NCBI GenBank assembly: GCA_036362985.1
Contig: JAYGXS010000004.1
Coordinates: 32,176,632-32,240,631 of the forward strand
Source of the DNA: Ligula intestinalis
Taxonomy: Eukaryota > Platyhelminthes > Cestoda > Diphyllobothriidea > Diphyllobothriidae
Reading direction: 5' to 3'
DNA length: 64,000 nucleotides
Shown here: positions 12,133 to 24,589 of the stretch, piece by piece
How positions within the stretch are numbered: the first letter of the stretch is position 1
Layout of the letters: the number at the start of each line of letters is the position of its first letter
The notes under the pieces: generated by a model
Told to the model about the DNA's origin: nothing
Database searches by the model: none
What the model saw: the letters and a program-made list of their open reading frames with translations, nothing else
Translations under genes and position numbers: made by a program

Positions 12133-13914
12133 CGCTATAAAATTATAATTTGCCAAAAGCATTTAATCTCTTTCTACAGATAAACGCATGTAAAGAGAGC
12201 CAGGAGATTAGGTAGTAAATCTGTACTGTTCACCAACGTAAGGACCTCTAGGCTAACCATGACCCCTCAGCAGTAATCTCTTTGGTTGAAGTGGCTTTCA
12301 GCAGCGGCCTGAAATAGTCATCTAAAGCACCTTGAAAGTGGGTAACTTTATGCCACATACTTGCAAAACTTGGAATTGTTGAAGTAGATAAATGATGCAT
12401 TCTTTTCCATATGCCTCCTTGGTGTTCATCCATAAAAGCCTGTTTCATTAGCAAAAAGCAACATTTGCATAACTAAATGCATGCAAAGATTGGCCTCACT
12501 CTCCGACCCCTCTCGTGCACATTAATGCTTAGCTAATTAGCTCGGGCAGAATGCCGCATGTGGTGTTCAAAGTTCCGACTGTGTGGCGCCTATACACATA
12601 CGGCAATACTTGAATAATCAGACAGATCACGCATGACTCAAGCAATGGTATACCATGAGTCAGCGTTCGCTCGTTTTGAGTCAAAGAAACGGGTGCCCTG
12701 CCTATGGAATAGCTACAAGCAAGTCTTATTGTCACCTTGGACTAATGAATGCTGTAGGCACTATTGCAAAAGGACGTCAAAGTCACAGTATCACAAAGTG
12801 CCTTAACGATGAAAACTGGGCCTTTTGTTAAATAAAGAAATTGTTTTAGAAAAGCTCCCTGTGCAGATAACTACAACTTATGTCTGGTGTTACAGCTGTC
12901 TTTATTCTAAGAATCAGCATCACGTCTGCCAAATTATTTTGTCGTTCAACAAATCCCATAACTCCGTCTGGTGTTTCCATAATCGGCTGAGTACATTGCT
13001 TATCCTCAATTACGGCTTCAAGTGCAACATAAGGGCATATCAACAATGTAAACTAAGAGATTCGTAGTGTACACCGAAGAACATGTAAGGCTAGTTTCTC
13101 TAGCAAGCTGTTTGTACGTGTGGCAAATGAGGTAAAGGAATAATTGCATAAGACACGCAAATCTGTTTCAAAGACAGAGTTGCGTGCAGCCGAATGTCTA
13201 CGTTATTGGATTCCTATCTTATTTTGATGTAAAACAAGCGAATTTGCATACACTGACAAACGATTTGCAAAATCAAACAGCCCGGTAACAATAACAATTA
13301 TCACGTGTCAGCAAGTGTGTCGCACTAAAAGCCTATCACTTTGTCACAGTTTATTTCACAAATCCCCAAGCGTATACTACGGCTCTTAAAGGCAATAAGA
13401 GAGTTCTTTGCGGGATGTTATCAGATATCTACGGTTGGTATACCAGATTGGGGCACAAGTCAACCGTCTTTTGTTAAAAACTGTGGTAAGTAGACTGTAC
13501 CTTAATAAGGTCTATTTAATTACACGATACTTTAACCCAAAGAAGGAAATTGTGGTTTGCTTAAATATTCTCCAGACTTGCACTTAATAGCCCATTAAAT
13601 TAGTCTTTTCAGAGCAGACAAGGAGGCGGGCGGCTAAATGCTGACCCCGATTATTAAGTCCGTGCTCGAATTAATATGCGTCTCTAGAAAAAGGGAAACC
13701 ATATTTCTAGAACTTGTACGCCTCAGAATCGGTAACGCCTACAAACTAGTCTGACAGTGAGGTGGCAAGATAGACTGAATATGAACTCAAAACGCCACTG
13801 CTTACAAAGGTTGACCTAAAGGAAAACGAGACCACATCATCGAACTTTCGAGCCCGATGCGTGAGCGCCTATCTACCATTGTAAATGTTCTCGATCGAAA
13901 CAAACAGGACAACG

Positions 13915-14060
13915 AGTGCATGGCGCAGTGGGTTAGGGCATTGAATTTCTATCCAACAGGTCGTGGGTTCTGGCCTTAGATGCCAAAACACCCGAGTTTG
14001 CATGACTGACTGGCAAATACGCCAGAAACTGACATTCTAGTCTGTGTTGCCTTTGTAAAT
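13915..14060 (+). repeat. tRNA-derived SINE
   Basis: It has an A-box-like TGGCGCAGTGGGTTAGGGCA and, about 35 bases on, a B-box-like CGTGGGTTCTGGCC, the spacing of a tRNA internal promoter. The body beyond (to about 14060) does not fold as a tRNA. It is best read as the tRNA-related head of a SINE rather than a tRNA gene. Confidence 0.55.
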
Positions 14061-14677
14061 AAGGTTATTCTGCCTATATAACTACAGCTTTGCGGCTGCT
14101 GGGGCTGGCGTATGATCTCCAATGCATAATGGGATGGGTGAACGCTAACCCAGCAAATTGTGAAATGGAACCATGCAGGTATTGAACAATGTAAAAGTGG
14201 CAGTTACTTTTATTCTACAAGTAGAGCCAGATGCTGTTTTGTAGGCTGGGCAGAATTACACGCACTCTGATAAATTCATTAAAGTAGGAAATACAGTGCT
14301 ATTTGCATATTTGGAGACATAAATTTAAACAATTCTGTGAACCCTTGAGCATTGTTGAGCATTGTCAAACCGTGCCTTTATGGCTGCATTTTGCCAAGAA
14401 GTAGATAAACCTAAACTTTAATCAACGTGACAACCTCACGCTTCTGTGATATGAATCTTTCCGAAAGACTTTCATTCGAATAAACTATTACCATCCTTGA
14501 GATCAACACAGCGATTGTACTCTATTCCATGGCTGCGGCAACTCCCAACATCAGCGAATCATACCTATTGAATGCGAATCAAAATCTTTGCGAGCACTGT
14601 AACAGCAGGACCAGTGTCCCAAAAATACCCTCCAACATTACCCACATATTCCTAAAATTTTCACTTCCTATAAATCC

Positions 14678-15474
14678 ATGAATACTTTTATTAATGCATT
14701 TTGCCCCTTTATGCATAAAGAGTGCGTCTTAGCACTGCAAGACAAAAATTTCAAACTGTCAAATCTTGCCGGGTGTTCAAAGAAAATGAGCACCCGCGCA
14801 TCTTCCTTAGCCGTTGCACTCACAAACGAAGCAAGCGAACAAAGGATGTACGTCAATAAGGTCTCAGAGGTCATTGGTCGCCTTCTGTCACCACTTGCAT
14901 TTGGAGTCGCGCCCAGGCCGAAGGCACTATGTGGCGTCAAATTATGAAACCAAAAGACCCACAGTTACAGCAAGAAAAATCTAGCGTTGTCTATAAGAAC
15001 TGGTGCAGATGGAGACAAAGCAACACCATGGGGAAAAATTCATGATTTCTCAAGACGCGAATCGGCGAACACGCAGCAGCAGTGCGGAGAAATGATTCCA
15101 ATTCTCGCGCCGCGACTCATTCGACGAAAGCCAACTACATTTTCACGGTCGATGAAGCCGATATTCTGACAAGAACTGATGATTGTGCAAGGTGCGAATT
15201 TCTAGAGTCATATTTTATGGGCCCCTGGTCGATAAACAAGTGCAATGACCTGCAAAACACATATTCGATGCTAGGGCTCCGTTTGGCAAAAGCATTTGGT
15301 TACTTGGAGAGCGCGTGTTGCAAATGTAGCCAAATTTGGTCTACGTTACGCCTTGTGAGAGCCCCAAAGGAAGCGGATGATAAGAAGTGCGCAGAAGGCA
15401 GAAGTCTTCGAGATAACCTAGTGCAGCATAATTTAGAGCAAGCGAACGCGTATGTACAAGGTTGGACCAATTAA
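14678..15474 (+). mobile_element. Penelope-like element relic (GIY-YIG endonuclease region)
   Basis: The first frame (14678-14947) ends with a segment equivalent to the PLE linker, with ARASSLAV-like sequence and GVAPRPKAL. Shifted frames then give MKPKDPQLQQEKSSVVYKNW, RIGEHAAAVRRND, a Phe-Asp-Glu-Ala strand (TVDEADIL) and CEFLESYF followed by SINKCNDL. This order (xPRP, PKD, VVYK as the GIY strand, xR.xEH helix, FxxDEA, ES/EAW helix, INK/INRH) is that of the C-terminal PLE endonuclease. At least two frame changes separate the pieces, so it cannot be translated as one protein. The closest local relative is the copy at 19.2-20.3 kb. Confidence 0.7.
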
Positions 15475-15499
15475 ATGATGGTCGCAAGTAAGGCACAAC

Positions 15500-15810
15500 T
15501 TTATTGGCTGGGTGAGTCATGAGAGTTGGCGTGTTAGTCTACCGCTTAACTGGAGCTGGGCGCAGCTGCGTCACACAATGCACTTTTTGTGTGTGGGCGG
15601 ACCAACTGTATGGCTTGCGTTCGAGTCCTGCACCGACCACGCTGTGCACGTCATCACATGCACTCTGCGTGGGTGGACCGGTGGTCTCCCGTGGGAACGC
15701 CTCGTTAAGACGGCGTGCACTTTGAGTTAGGCTGGCCTTTAACAGCGCGCACGTAAGCGTGCCTTCTAACGCCAGCGCTAGGAAGCCAGCTGGCCAAGAA
15801 ATCATCAAGC
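15500..15810. repeat. GC-rich block with tRNA-like B-box, possibly SINE
   Basis: A sharply GC-richer stretch within AT-rich intron. It contains TGCGTTCGAGTCCTGCACC, which resembles a tRNA B-box, and two related pieces, GTGGGCGGACC and GTGGGTGGACC. Overlapping open frames on both strands look like by-products of GC content. It separates the PLE relic at 14.7-15.5 kb from a PLE-type end at 16.0 kb and may be a later insertion. Confidence 0.35.
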
Positions 15811-15989
15811 CGGGTGATGAGGGTTCAACAGGTCACGAACCACACGCTGGTCATCAACCAATTAGCACATAAGCGGACAGCCAGCCTCGGTAGGAGCGAA
15901 CCTTTAAATGTCTTTGGTATGTAGAAGCACAGCCGCTGTATGCTATAAATAATACCAATATCTGTGAATGACTTCCCTGTTTCTACCAT

Positions 15990-16068
15990 TGTCTCTGATA
16001 AAGGATCCGCGGAAGATTTCGAAACGTCAGGTGAGTAACATCTTGTCCCACCGTTCGCATCTGCTTTC
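15990..16068 (+). repeat. PLE-type 3' end with hammerhead-like core
   Basis: CTGATAAAGGATCC (from 15995) is followed by a short arm and CGAAACGTCAGG (GAAAC at 16021-16025), then the shared tail with CTTGTCCCA and CGCATCTGC. It is a diverged sibling of the 8.8, 34.7 and 42.55 kb copies. It may be the detached end of the PLE relic at 14.7-15.5 kb, separated from it by the GC-rich block at 15.5-15.8 kb. Confidence 0.5.
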
Positions 16069-17717
16069 ACTAAATAACTTCTTGTGGCCCAAATATGTGC
16101 TTATATTGGCATTGAGTTTACTGTCAACAGTATTTCTTAACTAGGCCAAGAAACAAATTCAGCTGGCTGCCCAAATACTGTAAAAAGCGGCGCTTCAGAG
16201 GATTTGTTTTCCTGTTCGAGTACTCTTAGAGCCTTTTTACGAAGCATGCGGATCGTCCCTAATTGCTACTTTTTCGCGTTTTATTTACTAAAGTGCCAAC
16301 AGGCAGTCAGCATTAGTTACTGATGTTACAAGATATAACATACTGATAGCAATGTTACCAGTTACCAATAATATTTTCAGGTGAGTTTTCATCAGAAGGT
16401 GCACAGAGGGGGCTTTGAAGCCGAATCCGCCACACTTGTGTCACGCGGTGGGAGAATATTGTTTAAGCAAGCGTCCAAGCTTCATACTTGAGCATGTACT
16501 GCCCCTATGGTGAATCCTGATACCTAACCATCGGGCCATATGTTACAAACTTCCGCTACACCGATATTCAATAGTACGTTCGTACGGCCCAGGTGGTAGA
16601 TGCGTCCGACGTACCATCAGTGGGTAGGCGATTTACAAAAACATGCATTTAACAGCCCGCCAAAAATGCACTTACTGCCTTACAGACCGAAGTCGAATGT
16701 GCAAAAGAAATTGCCGGACACAAAGCCGATTAAAGGGAAAAAAAGGAAAGATAAAGTTCGTTGGTGATGATGAGGTGAGGATGGGTCATGTGGAAATCAG
16801 GTACACCCTTCATAAGCCCTGTTTTAGCTCCAGCAATCACTTTTTGAGAAGCTGCGCCCAATCGGTTTCTAGGGCCCTTATGCTTATAAGCTACTATCCA
16901 GAACTTCTAACCTCCGAGTATACAATTCCGATGCGAAAAATTCACTCATAGTTTATGTGGTCATTTTTTCAAACGAATGCACAACTAACACCCACGACTA
17001 CTTTACATGTATTGCAGTAATCGCTGACGTAAACCGGTCTCAGCGCATTAAAAAAGTGGGAGCGGTGACTGTGAATTCTCAGCATAGTTCAGAGCACTAA
17101 CAAAAACACAGACTGACAAAATTCGTTAAACGCCTAAGCGCAAACTGTTAACGACGGTCAGATAAAAGTTCTGTAAAGTGCCTCCGGCTTCAAAAGCACC
17201 GACGTTGACCCGATAAGCTGTCTGTTGCATTTGAGACAAAGTAACTCTAGAGATAAATGGCTGAATGATTCAATAACTTCCTCCTCGCTTCCAGTGAAGC
17301 AGCGAAAACTGCGCCGACAGTGTTAAAAGCTCGTATGTGAAAACGAATATCTGGGGAATAGCTAAGAAAATGCACACATGGGGAGAGTGATCGTTAAACT
17401 TTGCATTTCAGCTGCACTGGACACTTCTTGTTTGTGTTGTATGTCAACCGTTTATATTTTCTGGGTCTACAGCTGGAAGTGACTCCCACCCTATACACCC
17501 GTGAGCGCCGATATAGCACTAGCAGCAAGTGAAATTAGCTGGTATGCACACAAAAATGTCGATCCAACCGAAGCCAATGGCAATGCAAGAGAAGGCTGCT
17601 GATATATACTGCCAGCAAAACACAGGGAGTTTGTTCCCTTTAAAATTTAAACTTTTGACAGTGTTTCGCGCACAGAAAAATTGAACCTTACATTTATCGC
17701 ATACACACTAAACATAC

Positions 17718-17953
17718 CCTAAATTCAATGCTCTCAGTAATGGCCACTTTGATGGTTACAATGGAACCCAGTCGAGGCTTGCCCGTCTCAAGGCCTTTTT
17801 CTTCCAACAGTTTATCCGCCTTGGCTGGATCATCGGGAAGCTGCAGACCTTCGGGTGCGGGAACCTTTACCATCTTTCCCGCCGGTGATGGCCCAGTTTG
17901 ACTGCCAGTTGAGGAGCGTCGACGATTCAGGAGGGAGAAAAACGACAGCGGTT
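17718..17953 (-). CDS. NCX exon 4: variable hinge and return to the membrane
   Basis: This 236-bp exon has a strong acceptor, a long run of TTC/TCT ending ATTTCAG, and a GTATGT donor. It encodes 79 residues. The first part is a low-conservation basic/Ser/Pro segment (LNRRRSSTGS). It is followed by ADKLLEEKGLETGKPRLG and VAITESIEFR, which align with the NCX stretch just before the last cluster of membrane helices (family form: GKPxLGEhxKLEVxIEESYEFK). The region corresponds to where other animals insert cassette exons C-F. Exit phase 0 joins exon 5 at an Asn codon. The Ser/Arg-rich start could be a regulatory phosphorylation site, but that is inference. Confidence 0.9.
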
Positions 17954-19187
17954 CTGAAATAAGAAGAAGAAGAAGATAAAAACAAATCAACTGCTGTGTT
18001 TCCAGATGCTCCAGAACCAAGCATGTTCGACTATAATAATGAATGGGTGTTCAATTAACGTTTTCTTTCGTGTAAGATTAGTCTTACCACGTAATTGAGT
18101 GGTGTTCCGAGACATTGATTTGCTATCACGTATTAACTGTTATGGGTTGTTTTAAAAGGCCTAAATTTTCGTCTTCAAACTATCATGCATAATAGGCCCA
18201 CCTATCTCATAAAAGCGATGGCCCAAGAGGGTGCAGAAAGAAAACATTGTAGCTTATGTGATCAGCGAATAAAGTATTTACTTCTAACTGACTTCTTAGT
18301 AGAAGACCGTCCGGCTGCAATTGACTTCGCGGAAACTTACCACTCAGAATCAACATGCATTCTCTATGGCAACCATCTTGTAACAGTTTTTGCATAAAAG
18401 GCTCTCGGCCAACTTATTTATAAGGGATGGGTAACTGCTGTTAGATATTTTGCTTCTTCTTTTAACCGAAATGTTAATGTGACCGATAGTTCATTTGTTG
18501 CCGCCCGTAAAATTGTGAACGTTTATTTGGAAGGGGGAGAATTTTATAATGCAAACGTATAGCCTACTAGGGAACCCTTGAGGCTGCGCTGTTTGCCAGG
18601 TAGTATACAGTAAAAGTAAAACCCATCTAGCCGGTTCAGCACCCTTGTCTCTAAATGTCTCTTAAGGATACCAGTAACATGAATGAAGACTTAAAATTAG
18701 CTTACTCTCTATTGCTTACGAAAAGCATCTTGTTGCCATAACCAACGACGTAGATGTGTCATGCCAACATAATTTCACTTCACATTAATCACGTGCGAAT
18801 TCTTTTTATTGCCTCTCCGCTCTCTTTTGCCGGCAGAACTAATTCTCGGTTGAACAGAGGGTATAATGCACCCCATCGAATATTTCTGTGATGCAGGACC
18901 GCCCAAAAGAAAACAAATGTGTCCTGCCTTAATAATAAGTTGCCAATGACGACAGCAGGAGACGTAGGTTTGCCTGATTTATGCAATGTACGATTTGCGT
19001 AGAAAAATGACCCAAAGACAAACTGCCATGATTTTTGTCAGACGAATGCCAAAAAATGTCGCCCTCGCTCAAGTGCGAAAGGATGAAGACAGGCCTTGGT
19101 GAAACTAGATAAAAAAAGGGAGGATTCAAAAACATCAATTTCAGTTGTCGTGCATATATATAGTTATGCAGTTATGTATAGTTATTA

Positions 19188-20310
19188 TCTGGCCTGATTG
19201 CCAAAGCAGTACTACAAGGACTGGAGGCACTGGCTTTCGAACACTATTGACCACGATTGTGGGTTCGTTATGTTGATGACACGTTTGTCATCATTTGTCG
19301 AGGCAAGATTGGGGATTTCCCAGAGACTCTCAACTCGCTTTTCCCCGACATCCAGTTCACGACGAAGGAAGAAAAATACTCCCAGTTGCCATTCCTCGAC
19401 GTGCTGTTGTGCAGAAAAGACGGTGGGGAACTTAAAACAACAGTTTACAGGTAGGCGACAAAAACCTCTTGCATCGCGAGTTACCTCAGCAACCATTCCG
19501 GCTCGCATAAACGTAGCTGGGTGCGAACATTATATCGCCGAGTAGAAACCCACTGCAGCGACCAGCCGACAAGAAGACCGAGGTCCAGTATCTGCGGAAA
19601 CTTTTCACCATGAATGGCTATCCTGGCGCAGTCGTCGAAAAATGCAGGCGAGGAGCCAAAAGAAGAAAGCCAACGGGACAGCCAGAACCGACACGCTGGC
19701 GAGCAGTATCCTGTATTGCTGGTGTTTCTAAAGAATTCGCTCGACTCGTTTGCGAATTTGAGATTTGCGTTGCTCACAGGCCGGAAGCAACAATCCGCGC
19801 GCAACTAATGCGGCCCAAGGACGCAGTATCCGTTAACCAAAAGTCCGGTGTCATTTACCGTATTGAATGTCTTTGTGGTCAAGCCAATTAATGTGGTGAA
19901 ACCGGCAAACAGGTTCTCACGAGAATGCACCAGCATAAACTCGCCGTGCAACGGAACGATAAGTTTCCCCTGGTGGCCGCCCACGCATCCACGCCGGGGC
20001 ACAACTTCGACGTCGAACGCGTGCGAATACTGGGCCGGTCAGATGATGGAACTTCACGCCTGCTGCAGAAAGCATGGCATTCACGCGCGGGCTTAATTAA
20101 CAGGCATATCGAGCTTCCAGGTGCCTACCTCACGTTGCACCAGCAGATCGAGGGCAGAGGTCAAGGGAAGAGGTCAATCCCGGCAGAACCAACTTAATCA
20201 TACTGTGAGCTGTACGTTTTTTCATTCCTTGACAATGACCTAGCGGGAGAGTTCGAAACGTCGGACAAATACGCTCCTGGTCCCAGAGAACGCCTTACCT
20301 TCTTCTATTC
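19188..20310 (+). mobile_element. Penelope-like element: reverse transcriptase end plus GIY-YIG domain
   Basis: This is the best preserved PLE of the window. Pieces in order: SGLIAKAVLQGLE; WVRYVDDTF with the catalytic YVDD at 19269-19280; LPFLDVLLCRKDGGELKTTV at the end of the RT palm; a linker with AHRPEATIR and LMRPKD; then the endonuclease with SGVIYRIEC, CGETGK, RMHQHKLAV, a GHNFD strand, KAWHSRAGLINRHIELP, ending at 20197. A frameshift follows the RT piece near 19450 and a TAA at 19889-19891 replaces the conserved Tyr of the YIG strand, so it is dead. A hammerhead-like end follows at 20236-20265. Known PLEs retrotranspose with a telomerase-related RT and GIY-YIG nuclease. The 5' two thirds are missing. 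Confidence 0.85.
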
Positions 20311-22145
20311 AGTTACCTTGGCCTCGCATATTCTCGACCATTCAGACTAGTTATTGTGTTACACTTCATGATTACATGTGGTTTTATGCCTAAGCTCCCA
20401 ACATGCAGCAACAGAAACATAGGTAAAACATGTGGCCTTTTAGCTATGATCTATGTCAGAAGTACAACATAACGTCTTTACTATCGAAAAAACAGTATTT
20501 TTAAACATTTTTTAACAAAAAAGTGTTTTTAAAATCTTTTTATTAGCTGCTTATATCCCCTCACTTTTAGACCGAAAACGAAGACCAACAATTGGGAAGA
20601 ATCAACCAGGAAAACTAAGAATGTGGATCAGTAGAAAGATCAGCAATACAAGTGTATCAATTCATAAAATAAACCAAAGAAACAGTTATGTAAATCAAAA
20701 AATCATCTAAACTTCGTGCATGTCTTTTAAAAACGTGAAATAAGAGAACCCCTGCAAGAAAAATACAAAAATTGGGGATAAAATAATCTGCTTCTCCATA
20801 TGCTTCCGGTGGTCATGTTAGGTTAACTTTTACTGCTTGCAACATTCTGGAACGGCACACCAAAAGAAGAACATTCACTCAACTTACCTTACGAAGAAAA
20901 CGCTTATATAATTGAAAAGAAAAAGGGTATGCATAGGGAGAGGTATATTTTTATCTGAATCCTTGGGTAGTTTTCTTGTCTATCCACCTACAGAGAATGA
21001 AAACTTTGGCTTATATCCCTCGTTTTTATGTCGTTCTCTCTTCCGTGTGCGTCGCTTGCTTATAGAATTGAGGTAACAAGCAATGGCCTTACTGTCCTTC
21101 GAAAGCGTTGCTGACTAACGGGGTGTGGTAATAAGTAATTTTTTTCTTTTCATAAATATGATGATTATTTTCGTATTCTATATGATTAATTCAATGTCGT
21201 TTTGCATAAGAATTTTAGTTTAGGAATGGTGGCAGAAGGAATACCTTTCAAATTGGCACAATACGGTGATAAAAAACATTGTCGAACGTAATTATTTTAA
21301 TGAAAACATTGCTTTTCATGCAATTATATCTGCCTGCTTCCCTTCGTCATTAAATGAGGGTCCCTAATCCTGAAACTTACTAATTTATATTCCTAGCATT
21401 TCAAAATGGTCTTCTTTTAGCTCACGTACCGGATAAAACGCGGATCAAAGATAAGCGGAAAATGCACCCAGAACGATATTGTGTTAATTTGTTTGGCACA
21501 CCATCCAAACAATGTGCCTTCACCTTTAACTACCTTTATGGTACTTCTTACTCAAGTAAACGGCGGCCATATAATGACAAGTTTAAGTAGCCTCAAAACG
21601 TCGTCTTTTCAGACTCTTGGGGAAAAGAGACGGTTACTGGCTATTTGAGTGTGAAGCTCCAGTGAAAATATAGTAAACATACACCATTTCGGATGGTTTA
21701 TGAGTGCAATTATGCCTCCCATATTTCCGGAATATCGGAAAGCGAACGAATATGTTGTATGCATGAGTGCAATGAAAACACGCAGTAAAAAGGCAGCCAA
21801 ACGTAGTGTAGTTCTTCTTAAATAACCGGACAGAAAGTGGCTAATACTTTTACGTAGACACTAGGCTTTACGGGTTTCACATTTGCTGCTGTCAAGAGAG
21901 TTTAAGTACTCAGATAAAAACGGAAACAAAAAGATAAGAGGCGCGATTTGCTGATTCTTGTAATGCTTCAATAATCATGCGAAAATAAAACTACCATAGA
22001 AATACTATCATAAGTACTGTTGTAAGAGAGCATGGAAATATAAGGCAATGGATAACTAGCCTTCCTTTATACTTGAAGAGAAGAGGAATAGGTTTTGCAA
22101 GTCAGTCCAATGCAAGTCCTTCAATGTCCTGCTAGTGATTAAGAT

Positions 22146-22158
22146 ATAACATCATTGT
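22146..22158 (+). repeat. Target-site duplication, left copy
   Basis: The 13-base sequence ataacatcattgt directly precedes the inverted Penelope-like unit and recurs without mismatch after it at 22917-22929. PLE insertions are known to make target duplications of variable length. Confidence 0.75.
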
Positions 22159-22916
22159 TTGATAAAAAAGATGCTTTGGGAAACAGGAACAAACTTTATT
22201 GTAAATTTCGGCCGCTGGTACACCAGGTCATCTTCGGACACGAGGGAAATGTGTGAAAAGCAGTGTCAAAAAGTGTCAAAAATCGATAATTCTACGTCAT
22301 CCATGGTCAATAGCATGCTTTTTTATTGTTGGCCCTTTTTCCAGGTTCTTTTTAAGATTGGTGTACATTGAATCCAACTCAAGGTGCCTGTTTATGCATG
22401 ATTCGTCAAAATTAATGGCCTTCAAATATTCCCGGCCTTTCTTGCATGGGCAGGAGCCTACAATGCGGGTTGAGTCCCATGCAAACTTGTGCCCACTTTC
22501 AAGTGAATGCATGGTGACTTCGGACAACCGGTCGCACATATTCACCGCTAATTGATGTTCATGAATGCGTGTAGAGGCAATTTTAACAGAAGAAAGGTCG
22601 TTTATAAAATGCTTTGTGGCAACTACGATAAAATTTATTGCGGACAAACAGGCGCGTTGAGTTGATTTCAATGTACACCAATCTTAAAAAATCATGGATA
22701 AAGGTCAAACCGCCAAATCGTGCTATTGACCATGGATGACGCAGCATTATCAATTTTTGACACGTTTCAAAATGCAGACTGCTCTTCACAAATTCCCCTT
22801 GCGTCCGAAGACGACCTAGTGTGCCAGCGTCGAAAATTTACAATTAACTTCGTTCCTGTTTCTAAAAGAACCTTTTATATCAAATTATATTTCTTGGGAT
22901 GCCTATTTTCAAATTC
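22159..22916. mobile_element. Head-to-head pair of Penelope-like tails with 13-bp target-site duplication
   Basis: The left arm (22160-22380, reading minus) and right arm (22665-22885, reading plus) are inverted copies of one PLE 3' end. Both encode SMYTNLKK, then AIDHG and a stop, and both continue into CCGAAGAYGACC, a small hairpin (CTGG/CCAG in the left arm) and CGAAA. The middle, read on the minus strand, holds the upstream endonuclease part (EHQLAVNMCD, GHKFAWDSTRI, SCINRHLELD) at 22297-22671. Both 3' ends therefore face outward. The whole 758-bp unit is bracketed by a perfect direct repeat ataacatcattgt (22146-22158 and 22917-22929), which shows it entered as one inverted unit. Confidence 0.8.
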
Positions 22917-22929
22917 ATAACATCATTGT
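22917..22929 (+). repeat. Target-site duplication, right copy
   Basis: Identical 13-base partner of 22146-22158, immediately after the right end of the inverted Penelope-like unit. Confidence 0.75.
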
Positions 22930-23864
22930 CTTGCTACATTGTGTAATATTGAATATAGTTTGGCTGAGCTGTAGGGAACCTGGGAATGATGACTCTGAGA
23001 CTAAAAAGTTCAAAAATTTTTGACTGGTTTTGAAAGATTGGTAGACAAGTACAGTTCAGACCTCATTTTATGCAAAATCACGAGCTTTGCACAAAAGTTA
23101 CTGTGGCGCGTAAACCGTTTATTTTGAAGCCGCGTAAGTAACACTGTGTTAAAAAACGACCTCTCTTAAAAAGAAGGCATAATTTGATTCATGAAGTTTT
23201 ATTTATTAGTTAAGAACTGTTTTCTTTTATTGACAGTCATCAAACCAAAAAAGACTGCATCTCAGATCAATAATGTTAGGCCTCAAGACCGACAGCAATG
23301 AAGGAAAATTAGGTAAAAGGCAAAAATAACGAAAAACAACAAAAATAAAAGGTAAGTATACAACTATTTCGTTTATTATCCAAAGATAAGCTAAAATACC
23401 AACTCGAATTTCGATCATTGTGACGTTGCATGAGTTAAGTCACCTACTGTATATATTTGGTGGCTGTCCTCAAACATAAGTCCAGTAAGCCTGGCAGATC
23501 TGCGTTCCAACGTTTTTAAATAGCCTCTTGCGCGCGGACCAGAGCAAAATTCTAGGAAATGGAACAGGACTTTTGCTAAAACCTAAGTCCTTAATTTCTA
23601 CTTGATACTTGGATGGACATGTGAAATCGTGAGTGTCTATCCGGTCTGATTGCAAGACATAATGTGAACGTTCCGGTTGGTTCATAAGTGTCTATATACG
23701 ATCCCCTAAGCTGGCCAGCAAAAGGTAAACTGATGTGCATTTGTCCGGCTGGAATTGCCTGAGGAAGACATGCACGCTGGAAACCTCCGACTCAGGTTGC
23801 TTTTGGTAGTAAGACCTTTTAACCACTGGGGGACAGATTTAGGAGTTGAAAGAACCTTGAGTTA

Positions 23865-23945
23865 CGTCATAGTCTGATGTCTGGCACCTGGTGTCTAGTC
23901 TGATATCCGATATTTAGTCAGTCTAATCTAGTCTGATGTCATCAT
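23865..23945 (+). repeat. Degenerate short tandem repeat
   Basis: AGTCTGATGT or AGTCTGATAT recurs at irregular short spacing with TCTAG between (four imperfect units). No function suggested. Confidence 0.4.
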
Positions 23946-24589
23946 TTCTGCACTTTTTAAACTTTTTCTCTCACGTCGTACGTGGTTTTGTCAAAGCAAT
24001 GGTGTTTGTTTTTGTCTTACATCCGTGGTATAATAGAAGTATTGAACCATACACAGTTAGCAATAATTTTAGATTTCTTATACTAAACAAAATAAATTTG
24101 CACAAGCACAAAATGCGTGGAATCGAATGGCCCATCCCTGATAGGGCTCGGAATGATCAGCAGTTTCGTTCTCAGCAGAATAACCACAAACCCTCTCACA
24201 ATCGATATTTTACTGGACATGACATATTACAGTGAAGAACTAACTCACCCACATGGCTTTATATTATTGATTTGCAAGCGGCTATGAATAGCATGAGTTC
24301 AATTTGTCGCTGAACGTAAAATTCAAGTGGTAGCCATTATGATTACACATACAAACTAAAATTGTCATTTCATTTATTGATGGACCACGGATATATGCAT
24401 GCTCCTCCCACTGAAGTTGACTTTGATTTACATTCCGGGAAGACTTATTCTTCTCCCGCTTCCACACTTTTATCAACTTATAGCCCTGAAACAACCAACC
24501 CTCGTAGACAATACTCAATACTAATTAAAGGCAAAATGCATTACCGACAGAGACTAGGGAGATTGGAATTACCATTTAACTGTCATCAC

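Larger units (their letters stand above)
7866..17717 (-). other. NCX intron 4
   Basis: About 9.85 kb. It holds a hammerhead-like repeat end (8.8 kb), a pogo-like MITE (9.57 kb), Penelope-like tails (11.84 and 14.68 kb), a tRNA-derived SINE (13.9 kb), a GC-rich repeat block (15.5-15.8 kb) and another hammerhead-like end (16.0 kb). I see nothing identifiable in 9.9-11.8, 12.2-13.9 or 16.1-17.7 kb. Confidence 0.6.

Noticed and set aside
15512..15808. Overlapping frames on both strands in the GC-rich block
   Set aside because: High GC removes stops in all frames; no domain seen.
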